64,000 bases of DNA from Chryseobacterium formosum (GCF_026460885.1 NZ_JAOVZW010000003.1:62001-126000); one strand, 5' to 3'; shown: positions 25,282 through 34,423, counted from the first letter of the stretch. Notes: a model not told the origin generated them from the sequence alone. Numbers and translations are program-made.

Positions 25282-26328
25282 GTGAAAAAAATCTTCTTGT
25301 TTCTGTCTTTACTTTTTCTGATTTTTTCCTGTGAGAATAATAAGGTAGAAAAAGTAGAAAACGCTTTCTATTACTGGAAATCTAATGATTATGCTACTAG
25401 TTCTAACAAAGAAAAAGATATTCTCGTCAATCAGAATATTAAGAAACTGTATGTAAAATTTTTCGAGGTCGATTATACGGATGCAATGGGAAATTTTCCT
25501 ATTTCTAAAACAAGTTTTTCACTTAATTCTTATTGCGATGAAAAATCAACGAATTCTTATGAAATTATTCCAACAGTTTATATTAAAAATATAGTTTTTC
25601 AAAAAAGCAATAACAATGATTTGGATAAATTGGCAGATAATGTCAATTTTTTAATCAATAAATATACAAACGAAAGATTAGACTCTTTAAGGGTTTCAGA
25701 AATACAGATTGATTGCGATTGGACGGCTTCTACAAAGGATAAGTATTTTTACTTTCTAAAGAAATTAAAACCGATTTCACAAAAAGAAATTTCAGCAACT
25801 TTGAGATTATACCCTTACAAATATCCCGATAAAATGGGTGTTCCACCAGTTGATAAAGTGACTTTGATGTGTTATAACCTGATTAATCCATTGGCTGATC
25901 AGTCTAAAAATTCGATTCTTGATCTCAAAGAGCTGGAAAGTTATCTGAATAGTGGCAAAAAATATCCGCTGCATTTGGATGTTGCGCTTCCGGTTTATTC
26001 CTGGATGCAGGTTTACCAAAACAATCAGTTTACCAATGTTTTGTATGATGTGAAAGATATTAAACCTCATTTAAAGGAGATAAAACCACTCTGGTATGAA
26101 GTACAGAAAGATACAGTCATTAATTATGAAACCTATCTGAGAGTGGGCGACAAGATAAAATATGAAGAAATAACGGCAGATAAAATCAATAAAGCTATTA
26201 CGATTATCAAGAAAAATATCAAGTTTGATAAAGAAATTACCGTTACGCTTTTTCATTTAGACGAAAATCAACTTAATAATTACACCGATGAAGAAATTAG
26301 TCATTTTTACAGCGATTTTACTAAGTAG
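25282..26328 (+). CDS. Hypothetical lipoprotein, possible TIM-barrel hydrolase fold
   Basis: The GTG at 25282 gives 348 residues and puts the lipobox IFSC near residue 18, where it should be, so the longer frame is rejected. The mature part has segments that recall glycosyl-hydrolase-like barrels: EIQIDCDWTAS, ISATLRLYPYKYP, TLMCYNLINP and LDVALPVYSWMQVY, spaced like successive strands. No catalytic pair is proven. Its last 41 bp overlap the next gene, which is also a lipoprotein, so the two are coupled and probably work together at the envelope. Confidence 0.7.
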   Translation: MKKIFLFLSLLFLIFSCENNKVEKVENAFYYWKSNDYATSSNKEKDILVNQNIKKLYVKFFEVDYTDAMGNFPISKTSFSLNSYCDEKSTNSYEIIPTVYIKNIVFQKSNNNDLDKLADNVNFLINKYTNERLDSLRVSEIQIDCDWTASTKDKYFYFLKKLKPISQKEISATLRLYPYKYPDKMGVPPVDKVTLMCYNLINPLADQSKNSILDLKELESYLNSGKKYPLHLDVALPVYSWMQVYQNNQFTNVLYDVKDIKPHLKEIKPLWYEVQKDTVINYETYLRVGDKIKYEEITADKINKAITIIKKNIKFDKEITVTLFHLDENQLNNYTDEEISHFYSDFTK

Positions 26329-28621
26329 TGTTTTTTCTGCGTGTGGTTTTTATCCTTACGGAGAAGATGTTAGGTTTTATTTTCTGAATCCTAAGAACTT
26401 TTCTTATCAGTCGTATTCGTCGTTTTATTATTCGTCGTTAAGTTTTGAACAAAATTCTGAAGCTGTGATTTCCAATCAGGATAATGAAAAGTTGTGGAGA
26501 AAATATTGTAATAACAAAGTTCTAATTAATGATATTTCTTCAGTTTTAGAAAGTTATAGTTTTTCTGATATTCAGGAAAACTCTACCAATCCGTTTCTTC
26601 ATTATTTGTATTCCAAAAAAGATACTGAGGCAATTAGTTATTTGAAATTTGCTAAAAACTGTGAGTATTTCAATACATGGCAGGATGATCCGTGGGAGAG
26701 AAATGAAAATACGGTGACTGTAAAGAGAAATGATTTGCTTAATAAAGCGACATTCTTGGCTTCAAAAAGCAGAAAAAGTGAATTCAAAAAAAGATATGCT
26801 TTTCTGGCGCTTCGTCTTGCTTTTTATAATAAGGACATGAAGAGTATTGAGAAAATTTACAGTCAATTTTTTTCGGCAGATCAGACCAATGATGTTGTTG
26901 ATGTTTGGGCGTTGTATTTTAAAGCTATTTCAGAGAGAAATCCGGCGTTGAAAAATCTATATTTTGCGAAAGTCTTTGCGGCCAGTTCGGAAAAAAGATT
27001 TGTTTCGTGGCAATATTTTGCATCACAAGTTCCTGTAGCTGATGTTTTAAATTTAGCTAAAAATGAAAAAGAAAAAGCAAATGTTTTACTGCTTTACGGA
27101 CTTTATAATCCGGATAAAAATTTAAAAAATATTAAACAAATCTATGCTGAAAATCCAGGATATGATGGATTGAGTTTTTTGCTTTATCGTGAATTGGGTA
27201 AACTTGAAGATTGGGTTTTCACACCTTATTATTCTCTTTTTTCTACGAATGATGATTATTGGGGAAGTGATCCTGAAAACGAAAATGTTCTTAAAATTTT
27301 AGAACGTTCAGACATCGACAGACGATATGCAAAAGAAGTTTTGGAGTTTATCGATTCAGTTGATTTATCTAAAGTTGAAAATCCGAATTTCTGGAAATAT
27401 ACAAGAGCCGAACTTTTATTAATGACCAAAAACTATTCTGAAAGTTTAAACCAAATTGCTGAGCTTGAAAAACTTTTACCAACTCAAAATCCAATGCGGA
27501 ACAACGTTGAAATGATAAAAGCGTTGAACCTTTTTGCTAATCAAACCTATGGAAATGCTAAAATTCCGGATGCGGCGAAGGATATTATCATTAAAAATAA
27601 AGATAACAAACATTTTATATTTGCTCTGGGTAGAGAGTTAGAATATCTTGGAAACACTGATGATGCCGCACTTTTATATGCTTCTCTGATTCGTTCAAAA
27701 GATGATTATAATTTTGTGTATTATAAATCTTTGAAAAATTCTAATCATACTTACGGTACTTATTATGTTGACTATTTTGATTATTTGGATGCGGTGTATT
27801 CACCCGAACAATTACAGAGTTTTATTAATAAAATTAATGGTTTAAGTAAAAATTCGGATTCATTTTACAGAGATTTTCATTTGATTAATCAATCAGAAAC
27901 AAATTCTTTGTATGATTTATTAGGAACAAAATACATTAGACAAAATAAACTGAATTTAGCTTTAAGTGCTTTCAATAAACTCGGTGAAAATTATTTTGAT
28001 GCACAATATTCACTTTGGGAAAGAGATGGTAAAGACAATTACTATTCTTCCAGCAAAGTTTTTGATCAGAATCCGTTTTATCATTTGAAATATACGCCAG
28101 ATTTTATTCCGGAAAAAGAACATTTTCGAGTAAATAAGATTTCAGTGACCAAAAAGCTTATTGAATATCTTAATAAAGCCAATAATTCGAAAGAAAAAGA
28201 CAGAGATTACTATTATTTTTTAGTTGCCAATTGTTATTACAATATGTCACAATACGGAAATGCATGGATGATGAGACGATATTCTGTGAGTTCGGCAGGA
28301 AATTATTCTATTCGCGAAGATAATCAGGAATTTAATACAGCTAGTCTTGCAAAATTCTATTATGGTAAAGCCTTAGAAAATGCTCAAACCGATATATTTA
28401 AAGCTTTGTGCCTAAGAATGCAGGGAAGATGTGAAAATTATAATTACGATTTTATAGGAGAGAATACTACAAATTCTTTTTCTCAAGCTGATGATTATGA
28501 AGACAGAAGATTTGAACAAAATAAATACTATCAAGATCTTAGAAATAATTATTCCGGTCAATATGAAGATATGATTAGTGGATGCGAATCTTTTAAAGCT
28601 TATTTTAAAGCGAGAAGATAG
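26288..28621 (+). CDS. Large hypothetical lipoprotein with helical repeats
   Basis: The 777-residue protein has the signal MKKLVIFTAILLSSVFSAC with the lipidated Cys at 19. The rest is rich in Tyr, Phe and Lys and looks like an alpha-solenoid: segments such as ALFYASLIRSK type helix pairs repeat, similar to weak TPR/SEL1 units (for example ELEYLGNTDDAALLYASL and NLALSAFNKLGENYF). No enzymatic motif is visible. The 41-bp overlap with the previous gene means translational coupling. A terminator follows. A scaffold or processing partner role for the neighbouring lipoprotein is inference. Confidence 0.75.
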   Translation: MKKLVIFTAILLSSVFSACGFYPYGEDVRFYFLNPKNFSYQSYSSFYYSSLSFEQNSEAVISNQDNEKLWRKYCNNKVLINDISSVLESYSFSDIQENSTNPFLHYLYSKKDTEAISYLKFAKNCEYFNTWQDDPWERNENTVTVKRNDLLNKATFLASKSRKSEFKKRYAFLALRLAFYNKDMKSIEKIYSQFFSADQTNDVVDVWALYFKAISERNPALKNLYFAKVFAASSEKRFVSWQYFASQVPVADVLNLAKNEKEKANVLLLYGLYNPDKNLKNIKQIYAENPGYDGLSFLLYRELGKLEDWVFTPYYSLFSTNDDYWGSDPENENVLKILERSDIDRRYAKEVLEFIDSVDLSKVENPNFWKYTRAELLLMTKNYSESLNQIAELEKLLPTQNPMRNNVEMIKALNLFANQTYGNAKIPDAAKDIIIKNKDNKHFIFALGRELEYLGNTDDAALLYASLIRSKDDYNFVYYKSLKNSNHTYGTYYVDYFDYLDAVYSPEQLQSFINKINGLSKNSDSFYRDFHLINQSETNSLYDLLGTKYIRQNKLNLALSAFNKLGENYFDAQYSLWERDGKDNYYSSSKVFDQNPFYHLKYTPDFIPEKEHFRVNKISVTKKLIEYLNKANNSKEKDRDYYYFLVANCYYNMSQYGNAWMMRRYSVSSAGNYSIREDNQEFNTASLAKFYYGKALENAQTDIFKALCLRMQGRCENYNYDFIGENTTNSFSQADDYEDRRFEQNKYYQDLRNNYSGQYEDMISGCESFKAYFKARR

Positions 28622-28633
28622 ATTTAGATATAA

Positions 28634-28667
28634 AAAAAATGCGGCTTCGAAAGAAACCGCATTTTTT
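28634..28667. terminator. Bidirectional terminator
   Basis: AAAAAATGCGG (28634-28644) and CCGCATTTTTT (28657-28667) pair exactly. It lies between the converging lipoprotein and beta-propeller genes. Confidence 0.9.
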
Positions 28668-28686
28668 ATTTAAGAAAAATCAGAGA

Positions 28687-29745
28687 TTAATAGTTTTTGT
28701 AAACTCCGTTTGCTCCCATGCCTGCTTTGAACTTGCTGACTGCAGCTCCTGCAGTAGTGTACACAGTAATTTCGCTTGGTGCTGTAAATCCTTTTACATC
28801 AATTGTGAAAATTCTTCCGTCTATAACATTGAATCCGTAAAGTGTAAAATAATCTCCTCCATCTACCGCTGTGATAAGAGGTGATGTAGGAGCAGTTGTA
28901 GCGGTCATCGCCATAGAATAAATTTTATTCTTAGAACTGAAATAAAATCTACCTCCGTCAATTTGAAGATTCGTTCCTTTTTCAATTCCTGCCAATGTTG
29001 TCGTTGTAATAGCTCCTCCTGCTGCAGGAATTTGGTGAATGTAAGAATTAGAAGTTCCCTCAGCAATCGCATAAACACTGTTGTTGTAAGAAATAATTCT
29101 GTTGATGTTATTTCCGTTTGGTACCTGAATCGGTGTAGCATCAATCGTATTTGAAGTGGTATTGATCTTTGTAATTGTAGTTCCAGGGTTGAAAGAATTA
29201 GTGTTTTGTACAAAAATATTTCCTCCTGCTTCTACGATTCTTTCAACTGTACTTGTTGATGCAAAATCAATTTTCTTTACAAATGAGTTATCAGATAATT
29301 TGTAAACATTTACAAACTTTCCACCTGCATATTTATCGTTAGAAACGTAAAGATTTCCATTAGCAACTGCCATGTAACGAGGATTGTCTAATTGAGCTGT
29401 AATTTCTCCAGATTTTTTAAAAGTTACACGGTCTACAACTGTAATTTTGTTTGAGTTGTTCAACAAAAGATATGCTTTGTCACCATTGAAAACCATTGTC
29501 TGAAGTACATCACCTAAGTTTTCGTTGTTGTTTTTTACTTTATAGATGTCATCTTGCATCAAGCTTAGATCTTTTGTAACGAAAGTTACATCAGCATTTG
29601 GTTTCCCAAAATTACCTTCATTTGTAACCAAGAATCCGTTATTGTAAGTGATTTCCGGGATAATCTCTTCGTAATCCGAAGTACACGAAATCGAAAATAA
29701 CAGGACGAATCCAAAAATAAACTGTAATAGTCTGTTTAATTTCAT
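28687..29745 (-). CDS. DUF5074-type beta-propeller lipoprotein, B12 uptake partner
   Basis: The 352-residue protein has a lipoprotein signal with the box FSISC at residues 17-21. The mature part is built of propeller blades with the YNNGFLVTNEGNFGKPNAD start and later VDRVTFKKSGEI and VSNDKYAGGKFVNVYKLS, a YncE-like arrangement as in DUF5074 proteins. The gene lies 12 bp after the BtuB-like receptor gene, which has a cobalamin riboswitch, so it should be B12-repressed too. I infer it is a surface lipoprotein that helps capture cobalamin. Direct binding is not shown by sequence. Confidence 0.8.
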   Translation of the reverse strand: MKLNRLLQFIFGFVLLFSISCTSDYEEIIPEITYNNGFLVTNEGNFGKPNADVTFVTKDLSLMQDDIYKVKNNNENLGDVLQTMVFNGDKAYLLLNNSNKITVVDRVTFKKSGEITAQLDNPRYMAVANGNLYVSNDKYAGGKFVNVYKLSDNSFVKKIDFASTSTVERIVEAGGNIFVQNTNSFNPGTTITKINTTSNTIDATPIQVPNGNNINRIISYNNSVYAIAEGTSNSYIHQIPAAGGAITTTTLAGIEKGTNLQIDGGRFYFSSKNKIYSMAMTATTAPTSPLITAVDGGDYFTLYGFNVIDGRIFTIDVKGFTAPSEITVYTTAGAAVSKFKAGMGANGVYKNY

Positions 29746-29757
29746 AATATTATTGTT

Positions 29758-31596
29758 TTAAAAATTTATTGTTGCGTTGACACTGTAATTCCTTTTTGGA
29801 AGCGGATAATAATCTACTGTTTCATAGACAGTATCAGTAATATTGTTTACTTTAAATCCTAAAGTATATTTTTTTAAAATTGTTGCCGAAATTCCCGCAT
29901 TCATTACAAAATAAGGATAAATCGCATATTTTTTACTCTCATCAGAAGTCGTATAAGTTAATCCGTTAAACATTCCCTGTGCGTAAACTTTCAAAAATTT
30001 GTATTGATAATCTACATTCGAAGAAACTTTATGCAACGGAACATACGTCAGCTGTTTTTGAGTTGCCAAATCTACGGATTTTGTATAAACATATCCTGCA
30101 GTTAGCTTTACAGAATGATTTTTATTAAAACTTTTTTGATAACTGAGCTGAGATTCCAGACCGTAAGATTCTACTTTGTCGGTATTAACAGGAGCCCAAT
30201 AACCAAACGCCGTTGGTAACCAACGAATCATATTGTCGATTTTCATGTAATACGGACTTAAACTTAGGGTAAAACCTGCCACACTAAATTCATGATTCAT
30301 ATCTGCCTGAACTGAAGTTTCTGATTTTAGATTAAGATTTCCTCCCGGATTCCAATATAAATCATTAAATGAAGGGAATCTGAAGTTTTTTGATAAGTTT
30401 AAATTAACCTGATACCAACTATTCGCTTTCCATTTTCCCGAAAAAGAGTAGAGTAGAGGCGAATCTATATTTTCAACAAAATCCTGTTTAATTCCGGCTT
30501 CAAACCGAAGATTCGGTGTTGCAAAATATCTCAACAAACCCGCAACTGAGCCAACATTTCTACTTACATTTTCTATCCCTGAATCTCCTAAACCGTCACC
30601 TTGATTTTGCTGAAATTCACCAATTACATTGATGTTCAGTTTAGGAATGATGAAATAATTGAAATCATTTTTAAAAATATAATTTTTATTAATTCCACCA
30701 CTCGTAAAAGGTGCGTTATAAACTCCAAAATACTGGAAATTATCTTCAGTGTAAGCTGCTTTTAAACTGTTTGAAATTTTAGATTTGTTGATGTCCCAAG
30801 AAAGAAGACTTCTAAAAGTCTGCGCAGCATAGCTTGTCTTATTCCCGTTCTCTTCAATAATTCTATAATTCTGAGTAGCATCATAAAACTGACTTTGCCA
30901 TGAAATTGTTTGATGATTGGCAATCTTGTAAGCCGCTCCGAAATTGAAAGTCGTATTGTAAAACTTTCCGTTTCTGTTGATATAATTATTTTTTTCAGGA
31001 ACCTTGTAGTCGTTTTCGCTAATCAGATAATTTGCAGAAGCTTTAAAACTGAATTTATCATTGCTGTAAGCTGCTTTCAAAAAATTATTATAAGTCCCGA
31101 AAGACGCAACTTCAGAGTTAAATAACCCACTAAAACCATTATTAAAGCTCAGATTATTATTTAAATGAATACTTCCGCCAATTGCTCCGCTTCCGTAAAT
31201 CACACTTCCGCCACCGGATTTAATGTCCATTTGATCATACCCGAAAAGTGCAATATTATTAATGTCACCCTGTCCTAAAAACTGAGAATTAATATTAATT
31301 CCGTTCCATACAAAAGCAGTCTGTTGAGCCGTTGTTCCTCTGAAAGAAGGTGAAGAAACTGCTCCACGACCATTTTCTTTAATATAAACAGGTGACTGAA
31401 AACGTAGAACCTCAGAAAGATTAGACGAATTTTTTTGAATAGCTTCTGGAGATAAAGTATTTAACGAATGAAAAAGTTTCACTTTTTTCATTTGATTATC
31501 AAATACATAAACCGTGTCGATGATTTTTTCCTGACCATAATAAATTGTCAGGCATGAAGACACAGAAAGTAGGGTAAATGCTTTTTTTAAAATCAT
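29758..31596 (-). CDS. btuB: TonB-dependent outer membrane receptor, BtuB-like
   Basis: The 612-residue protein has a signal peptide, a plug domain (about residues 45-150, with PSFRGTTAQQTAFVWNG and GGGSVIYGSGAIGGSIHL) and a 22-strand-type barrel that ends in a terminal aromatic residue (NATINF). The length is close to E. coli BtuB (about 600). No carboxypeptidase-like domain of SusC type is present. The cobalamin riboswitch 49 bp upstream identifies vitamin B12 or a related corrinoid as the likely substrate. It heads an operon with the propeller lipoprotein. Confidence 0.92.
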   Translation of the reverse strand: MILKKAFTLLSVSSCLTIYYGQEKIIDTVYVFDNQMKKVKLFHSLNTLSPEAIQKNSSNLSEVLRFQSPVYIKENGRGAVSSPSFRGTTAQQTAFVWNGININSQFLGQGDINNIALFGYDQMDIKSGGGSVIYGSGAIGGSIHLNNNLSFNNGFSGLFNSEVASFGTYNNFLKAAYSNDKFSFKASANYLISENDYKVPEKNNYINRNGKFYNTTFNFGAAYKIANHQTISWQSQFYDATQNYRIIEENGNKTSYAAQTFRSLLSWDINKSKISNSLKAAYTEDNFQYFGVYNAPFTSGGINKNYIFKNDFNYFIIPKLNINVIGEFQQNQGDGLGDSGIENVSRNVGSVAGLLRYFATPNLRFEAGIKQDFVENIDSPLLYSFSGKWKANSWYQVNLNLSKNFRFPSFNDLYWNPGGNLNLKSETSVQADMNHEFSVAGFTLSLSPYYMKIDNMIRWLPTAFGYWAPVNTDKVESYGLESQLSYQKSFNKNHSVKLTAGYVYTKSVDLATQKQLTYVPLHKVSSNVDYQYKFLKVYAQGMFNGLTYTTSDESKKYAIYPYFVMNAGISATILKKYTLGFKVNNITDTVYETVDYYPLPKRNYSVNATINF

Positions 31597-31644
31597 GTCA
31601 TATTTGCCTTTCCTCCGAAAGCAATCATTTATTAATATTTAAAA

Positions 31645-31797
31645 TTTCGGCAGGTCTCCTGACTTTCGCTTTTACTACACCTTCCCGTTTTTGACAGTGG
31701 TTTTTTTTGTAGAAAATAGGGTTGCGATTTACAGTTGCGGGGACAGTTTGGGATTTCCACCCAATTCCCTCTTAGTTCCAATCTCTTAGAAACCAAA
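31645..31797 (-). promoter_or_regulatory. Cobalamin (AdoCbl) riboswitch
   Basis: On the minus strand the conserved core reads GGGTGGAAATCCC, then ACTGTCCCCGCAACTGTAA, and the B12 box AGTCAGGAGACCTGCC at 31664-31649. The order, spacing and strand match the class I cobalamin riboswitch. The B12 box lies about 50 nt before the receptor ATG, so the kissing loop could hide the start region when B12 is bound. It should switch off receptor and propeller genes under B12 excess. Confidence 0.95.
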
Positions 31798-31869
31798 ATT
31801 TTTGCAAATATAGTTTTTTTGAAAAGAAAGATTAAATTTTTATTAAGTCTAAAAACTTGTTTTAATTTG

Positions 31870-31910
31870 GTTGTCATTTTGAGCGAAACGAAGTGGAGTC
31901 GAAAAATCTC
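31870..31910. repeat. Dispersed repeat, TCATTTTGAGCGAAACGAAG type
   Basis: The stretch with GTCATTTTGAGCGAAACGAA and GTGGAGTCGAAAAATCTC belongs to the same family as the repeats at 3168 and 16101. It lies just upstream of the cobalamin riboswitch. Confidence 0.65.
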
Positions 31911-31989
31911 AAATTCTAAATTTAAAATCTTCTTCATTTCATAATACTTCGCAAAATTTTATTCAGAAATTGAAGATTATATTTTCAAT

Positions 31990-32020
31990 CATCTGTGTTA
32001 ATCTGTGCAATCCGTGGGAA
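31990..32020. repeat. Dispersed ATCTGTG repeat
   Basis: ATCTGTGTTAATCTGTGCAA followed by TCCGTGGGAA is a repeat of the AATCTGYG type. A relative with AATCTGCGAGA is at 50322-50383. It sits immediately after the cytidine deaminase stop. Confidence 0.5.
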
Positions 32021-32023
32021 ACC

Positions 32024-32506
32024 TTACAAAAACGTTCCGTCAAAATAAAAAGGAAGCAAATCTTTGATAGAACTCACTTTAATCACTTCATCATTTAAAT
32101 TAGAAAAATACAATTCAATATTTTCATTTTGCTTCGTTTCATATTCAATAATACTTTGTCGGCAAGCTCCACAAGGTGGTATGGGTGGGTTTTTCTCTGA
32201 AAACTCTTTCGGCCCACCCACAACAAATATTTTTTTAACAACCTGATTCGGAAAATTAGCTCCAATCCAGAATAAAGCGGTTCTTTCAGCACAAAGTCCA
32301 GAGGGAAAAGCTGCATTCTCCTGATTGTTTCCTGAGAAAATTTCACCGTTTTCCAGCAACACTGCGCAACCTACAAAGAAGTTGGAGTAGGGAGCATAAG
32401 CATTTTTTCTTGCCTGAATTGCTTTTTCAAAGAGGCTGTTTTCAACTTCTGTAAGTTCGTTCCTGCTTTTGAAATGTTCGTAATTGATTTTTATATCTTT
32501 TTTCAT
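32024..32506 (-). CDS. cdd: Cytidine deaminase
   Basis: The ATG at 32506 gives 160 residues and begins MKKDIKINYEHF; the 18-codon longer frame runs into the divergent promoter region. The zinc site is formed by GLCAERTALF (Cys and catalytic Glu) and PPCGACRQ, as in the small, three-Cys tetrameric cytidine deaminases. The AYAPYSNFFVGCAVLLENG start of the domain also fits. It deaminates cytidine and deoxycytidine for pyrimidine salvage. It is divergent from the Old Yellow Enzyme gene. Confidence 0.93.
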   Translation of the reverse strand: MKKDIKINYEHFKSRNELTEVENSLFEKAIQARKNAYAPYSNFFVGCAVLLENGEIFSGNNQENAAFPSGLCAERTALFWIGANFPNQVVKKIFVVGGPKEFSEKNPPIPPCGACRQSIIEYETKQNENIELYFSNLNDEVIKVSSIKDLLPFYFDGTFL

Positions 32507-32560
32507 TTTTGCCTGCGTAAAAAGGGGCATAAAAGTAAACCTTTTTGATGAAGCTGGCAA

Positions 32561-32587
32561 TATCTTTGTTACGATAGTAAATCGTAA
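32561..32587 (+). promoter_or_regulatory. Promoter with adjoining operator-like palindrome
   Basis: The -7 box TATCTTTG (32561-32568) is followed at once by TTACGAT-AGTAA-ATCGTAA (32569-32587), a 7-5-7 dyad that would cover the transcription start. It lies 28 bp before the Old Yellow Enzyme ATG. This is the usual place of a repressor site. Confidence 0.6.
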
Positions 32588-32614
32588 TTTTAAACTTTAA
32601 AAAAAATAAATTCA

Positions 32615-33667
32615 ATGTTATATTCTCCTATAAAATTCAGAAATGTAGAGCTGAAAAACCGTTGGGTAATGTCGCCAATGTGTATGTATTCTTCAGATAA
32701 TGGTTTGGCTAATGATTTTCATTTTGTTCATTACGGAAGTCGATCTCAAGGTGGAACCGGTCTTCTCATCGTAGAAGCAAGTGGAGTGGAACCGAAAGGC
32801 AGAATTACCAATCACTGCATGGGAATTTGGAATGACGATCAAGCCGAAAAACTTCAGAAAATTGTAGAATTTTTACACAAAAATTCAGATTCTAAAATAG
32901 GAATTCAATTGGCTCATGCAGGAAGAAAAGGTTCTACATGGGAAAATAAACAAATTTCTCTTGAAGAAGGTTGGGAAACTATTGCGCCAAGTCCTATTCC
33001 TTATCATCCCACGGAAAGAATTCCGCATGTATTAACTTTAGAAGAAATTAAAGAACAGATTCAGAATTTTAAAAATGCTGCAAAACGTGCTGTAGATGCT
33101 GGTTTTGATGTTGTTGAAATTCACGCAGCTCATGGATATTTGGTTCATCAGTTTTTATCGCCACTTTCTAATGTGAGAACTGATGAATATGGTGGAAGTT
33201 TTGAAAACAGAATTAGATTTTTAATCGAAATTGTAGATGCTGTTAATGAAGAATTGAATGAAAATATAGCCCTATTTGTAAGAATTTCAGGAACGGAATA
33301 TGCTGAAAACGGTTGGGATATTGATGAAAGTATAGAATTATCTAAAATTTTAAAAGACCACAATGTCGATCTGGTCGATGTTTCAAGTGGTGGAAATATT
33401 CACGGAGCAAAAATTTCGGTTTTTGATGGTTATCAGGTCCCTTTTTCTTCGGCGGTAAGAAATCAGGCAAATGTGAAAACCGGAGCGGTTGGTTTAATCA
33501 CAAAAACTGAACAGGCGGAAGAAATTTTGCAAAACGGTGAAGCTGATTTAATATTTGTGGCGAGAGAGATTTTAAGAAACCCATATTTGGCGGTTCAGGG
33601 TTCTTTTGAAACGAAAGAAGAATGTTTTTTTCCACATCAGTATTTAAGAGCGAAAATTTCTTCTTAA
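32615..33667 (+). CDS. Old Yellow Enzyme, YqjM class (NADPH:flavin oxidoreductase)
   Basis: The 350-residue protein is an FMN TIM barrel. The N-terminal SPMCMYS with Cys23 is the mark of the thermophilic-like/YqjM class, in which this Cys tunes the flavin. The substrate-binding HAGRKGS and HAAHGYLVHQFLSP motifs are present, as is the YGGSFENRIRF segment. The enzyme reduces electron-poor alkenes. A palindrome at the promoter suggests induction, perhaps by electrophiles, through an unlinked regulator. Confidence 0.92.
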   Translation: MLYSPIKFRNVELKNRWVMSPMCMYSSDNGLANDFHFVHYGSRSQGGTGLLIVEASGVEPKGRITNHCMGIWNDDQAEKLQKIVEFLHKNSDSKIGIQLAHAGRKGSTWENKQISLEEGWETIAPSPIPYHPTERIPHVLTLEEIKEQIQNFKNAAKRAVDAGFDVVEIHAAHGYLVHQFLSPLSNVRTDEYGGSFENRIRFLIEIVDAVNEELNENIALFVRISGTEYAENGWDIDESIELSKILKDHNVDLVDVSSGGNIHGAKISVFDGYQVPFSSAVRNQANVKTGAVGLITKTEQAEEILQNGEADLIFVAREILRNPYLAVQGSFETKEECFFPHQYLRAKISS

Positions 33668-33695
33668 TTTTAGCTGCGAATTTAAAAAAACGACA

Positions 33696-33986
33696 ATGCA
33701 TATAGAAGATTTCATGCTTCCGTGTCCCAGCAAAAAGTTTTTGGGAATAGAATGTTTCGGGTGCGGAACTCAAAGAGCTATTGTAATGGTTTTTCAGGGT
33801 AAATTTTCTGAGGCATTTCAAATGTTTCCGGCAGTTTACACTTTATTGTTGTTTTTCTGCTTTGTGGGACTTAACTTTATCGACAAAAAAAGAAATTACG
33901 GTCAGATTTTAATTTTTTTAGCAATAATTAATTCTGTAATAATGGTTTTTTCTTATTTTTATAAACATTTTTTCATTCACAACTAA
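33696..33986 (+). CDS. DUF2752 membrane protein
   Basis: The 96-residue protein has the DUF2752 signature CPSKKFLGIECFGCGTQRA (residues 10-28), with CPSK and CxGCG-type cysteines, and two hydrophobic segments (about 44-60 and 70-88). The function of the family is not known. It is followed 22 bp later by a CCC-motif membrane protein, a neighbour pair I recall as common in Flavobacteriia. It follows the Old Yellow Enzyme gene by 28 bp. Confidence 0.88.
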   Translation: MHIEDFMLPCPSKKFLGIECFGCGTQRAIVMVFQGKFSEAFQMFPAVYTLLLFFCFVGLNFIDKKRNYGQILIFLAIINSVIMVFSYFYKHFFIHN

Positions 33987-34008
33987 ACTAAACATTAAAA
34001 AATAAATT

Positions 34009-34341
34009 ATGAATCAACAAAAATTACCAAATGCTACGGCGGTACTTGTTTTAGGAATCGTTTCTATTGTAGGATGTTGTTGCTATGGTGTTCTAGGGCT
34101 TATTGCCGGAATTATCGGGCTTGTTCTTTACAAAAAAGACAATGCATTGTATCAAGCAAATCCTACAATGTACTCAGATTACAACAATCTTAATACTGGG
34201 AAAATTCTTTGTATTATAGGTTTATCACTAAGTGCGCTGTATCTTATTTTAAATATTGTTATGATTTCTGTTTTCGGATGGGAAGCTCTTTCAGATCAAC
34301 AATTGATGCAGGAACGTATCAGAGAATTGATGGGGCAATAA
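34009..34341 (+). CDS. CCC-motif membrane protein (DUF4190-like)
   Basis: The 110-residue protein has two membrane segments. The first contains GCCCYGVLGLIAGIIGL, giving the CCC motif at about residues 23-25; the second is around 65-87. The cytosolic loop between holds YKKDNALYQANPTMY. Such proteins are found across Flavobacteriia next to DUF2752 proteins, without a known role. A terminator follows. Confidence 0.85.
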   Translation: MNQQKLPNATAVLVLGIVSIVGCCCYGVLGLIAGIIGLVLYKKDNALYQANPTMYSDYNNLNTGKILCIIGLSLSALYLILNIVMISVFGWEALSDQQLMQERIRELMGQ

Positions 34342-34362
34342 TAATTTTCAAATAAAATTTAC

Positions 34363-34384
34363 AAGACTGCAGAAATGCAGTCTT
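34363..34384 (+). terminator. Intrinsic terminator
   Basis: AAGACTGCA and TGCAGTCTT form a perfect 9-bp stem with a 4-base loop, followed by T residues, 21 bp after the CCC-motif gene. Confidence 0.9.
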
Positions 34385-34423
34385 TTTTTATTCAATATTT
34401 TCAATGTAAAGAGAATTAAAAAT

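Noticed and set aside
31632..31937. A minus-strand protein gene
   Set aside because: It coincides with the cobalamin riboswitch and a dispersed repeat, and has no protein-like pattern.
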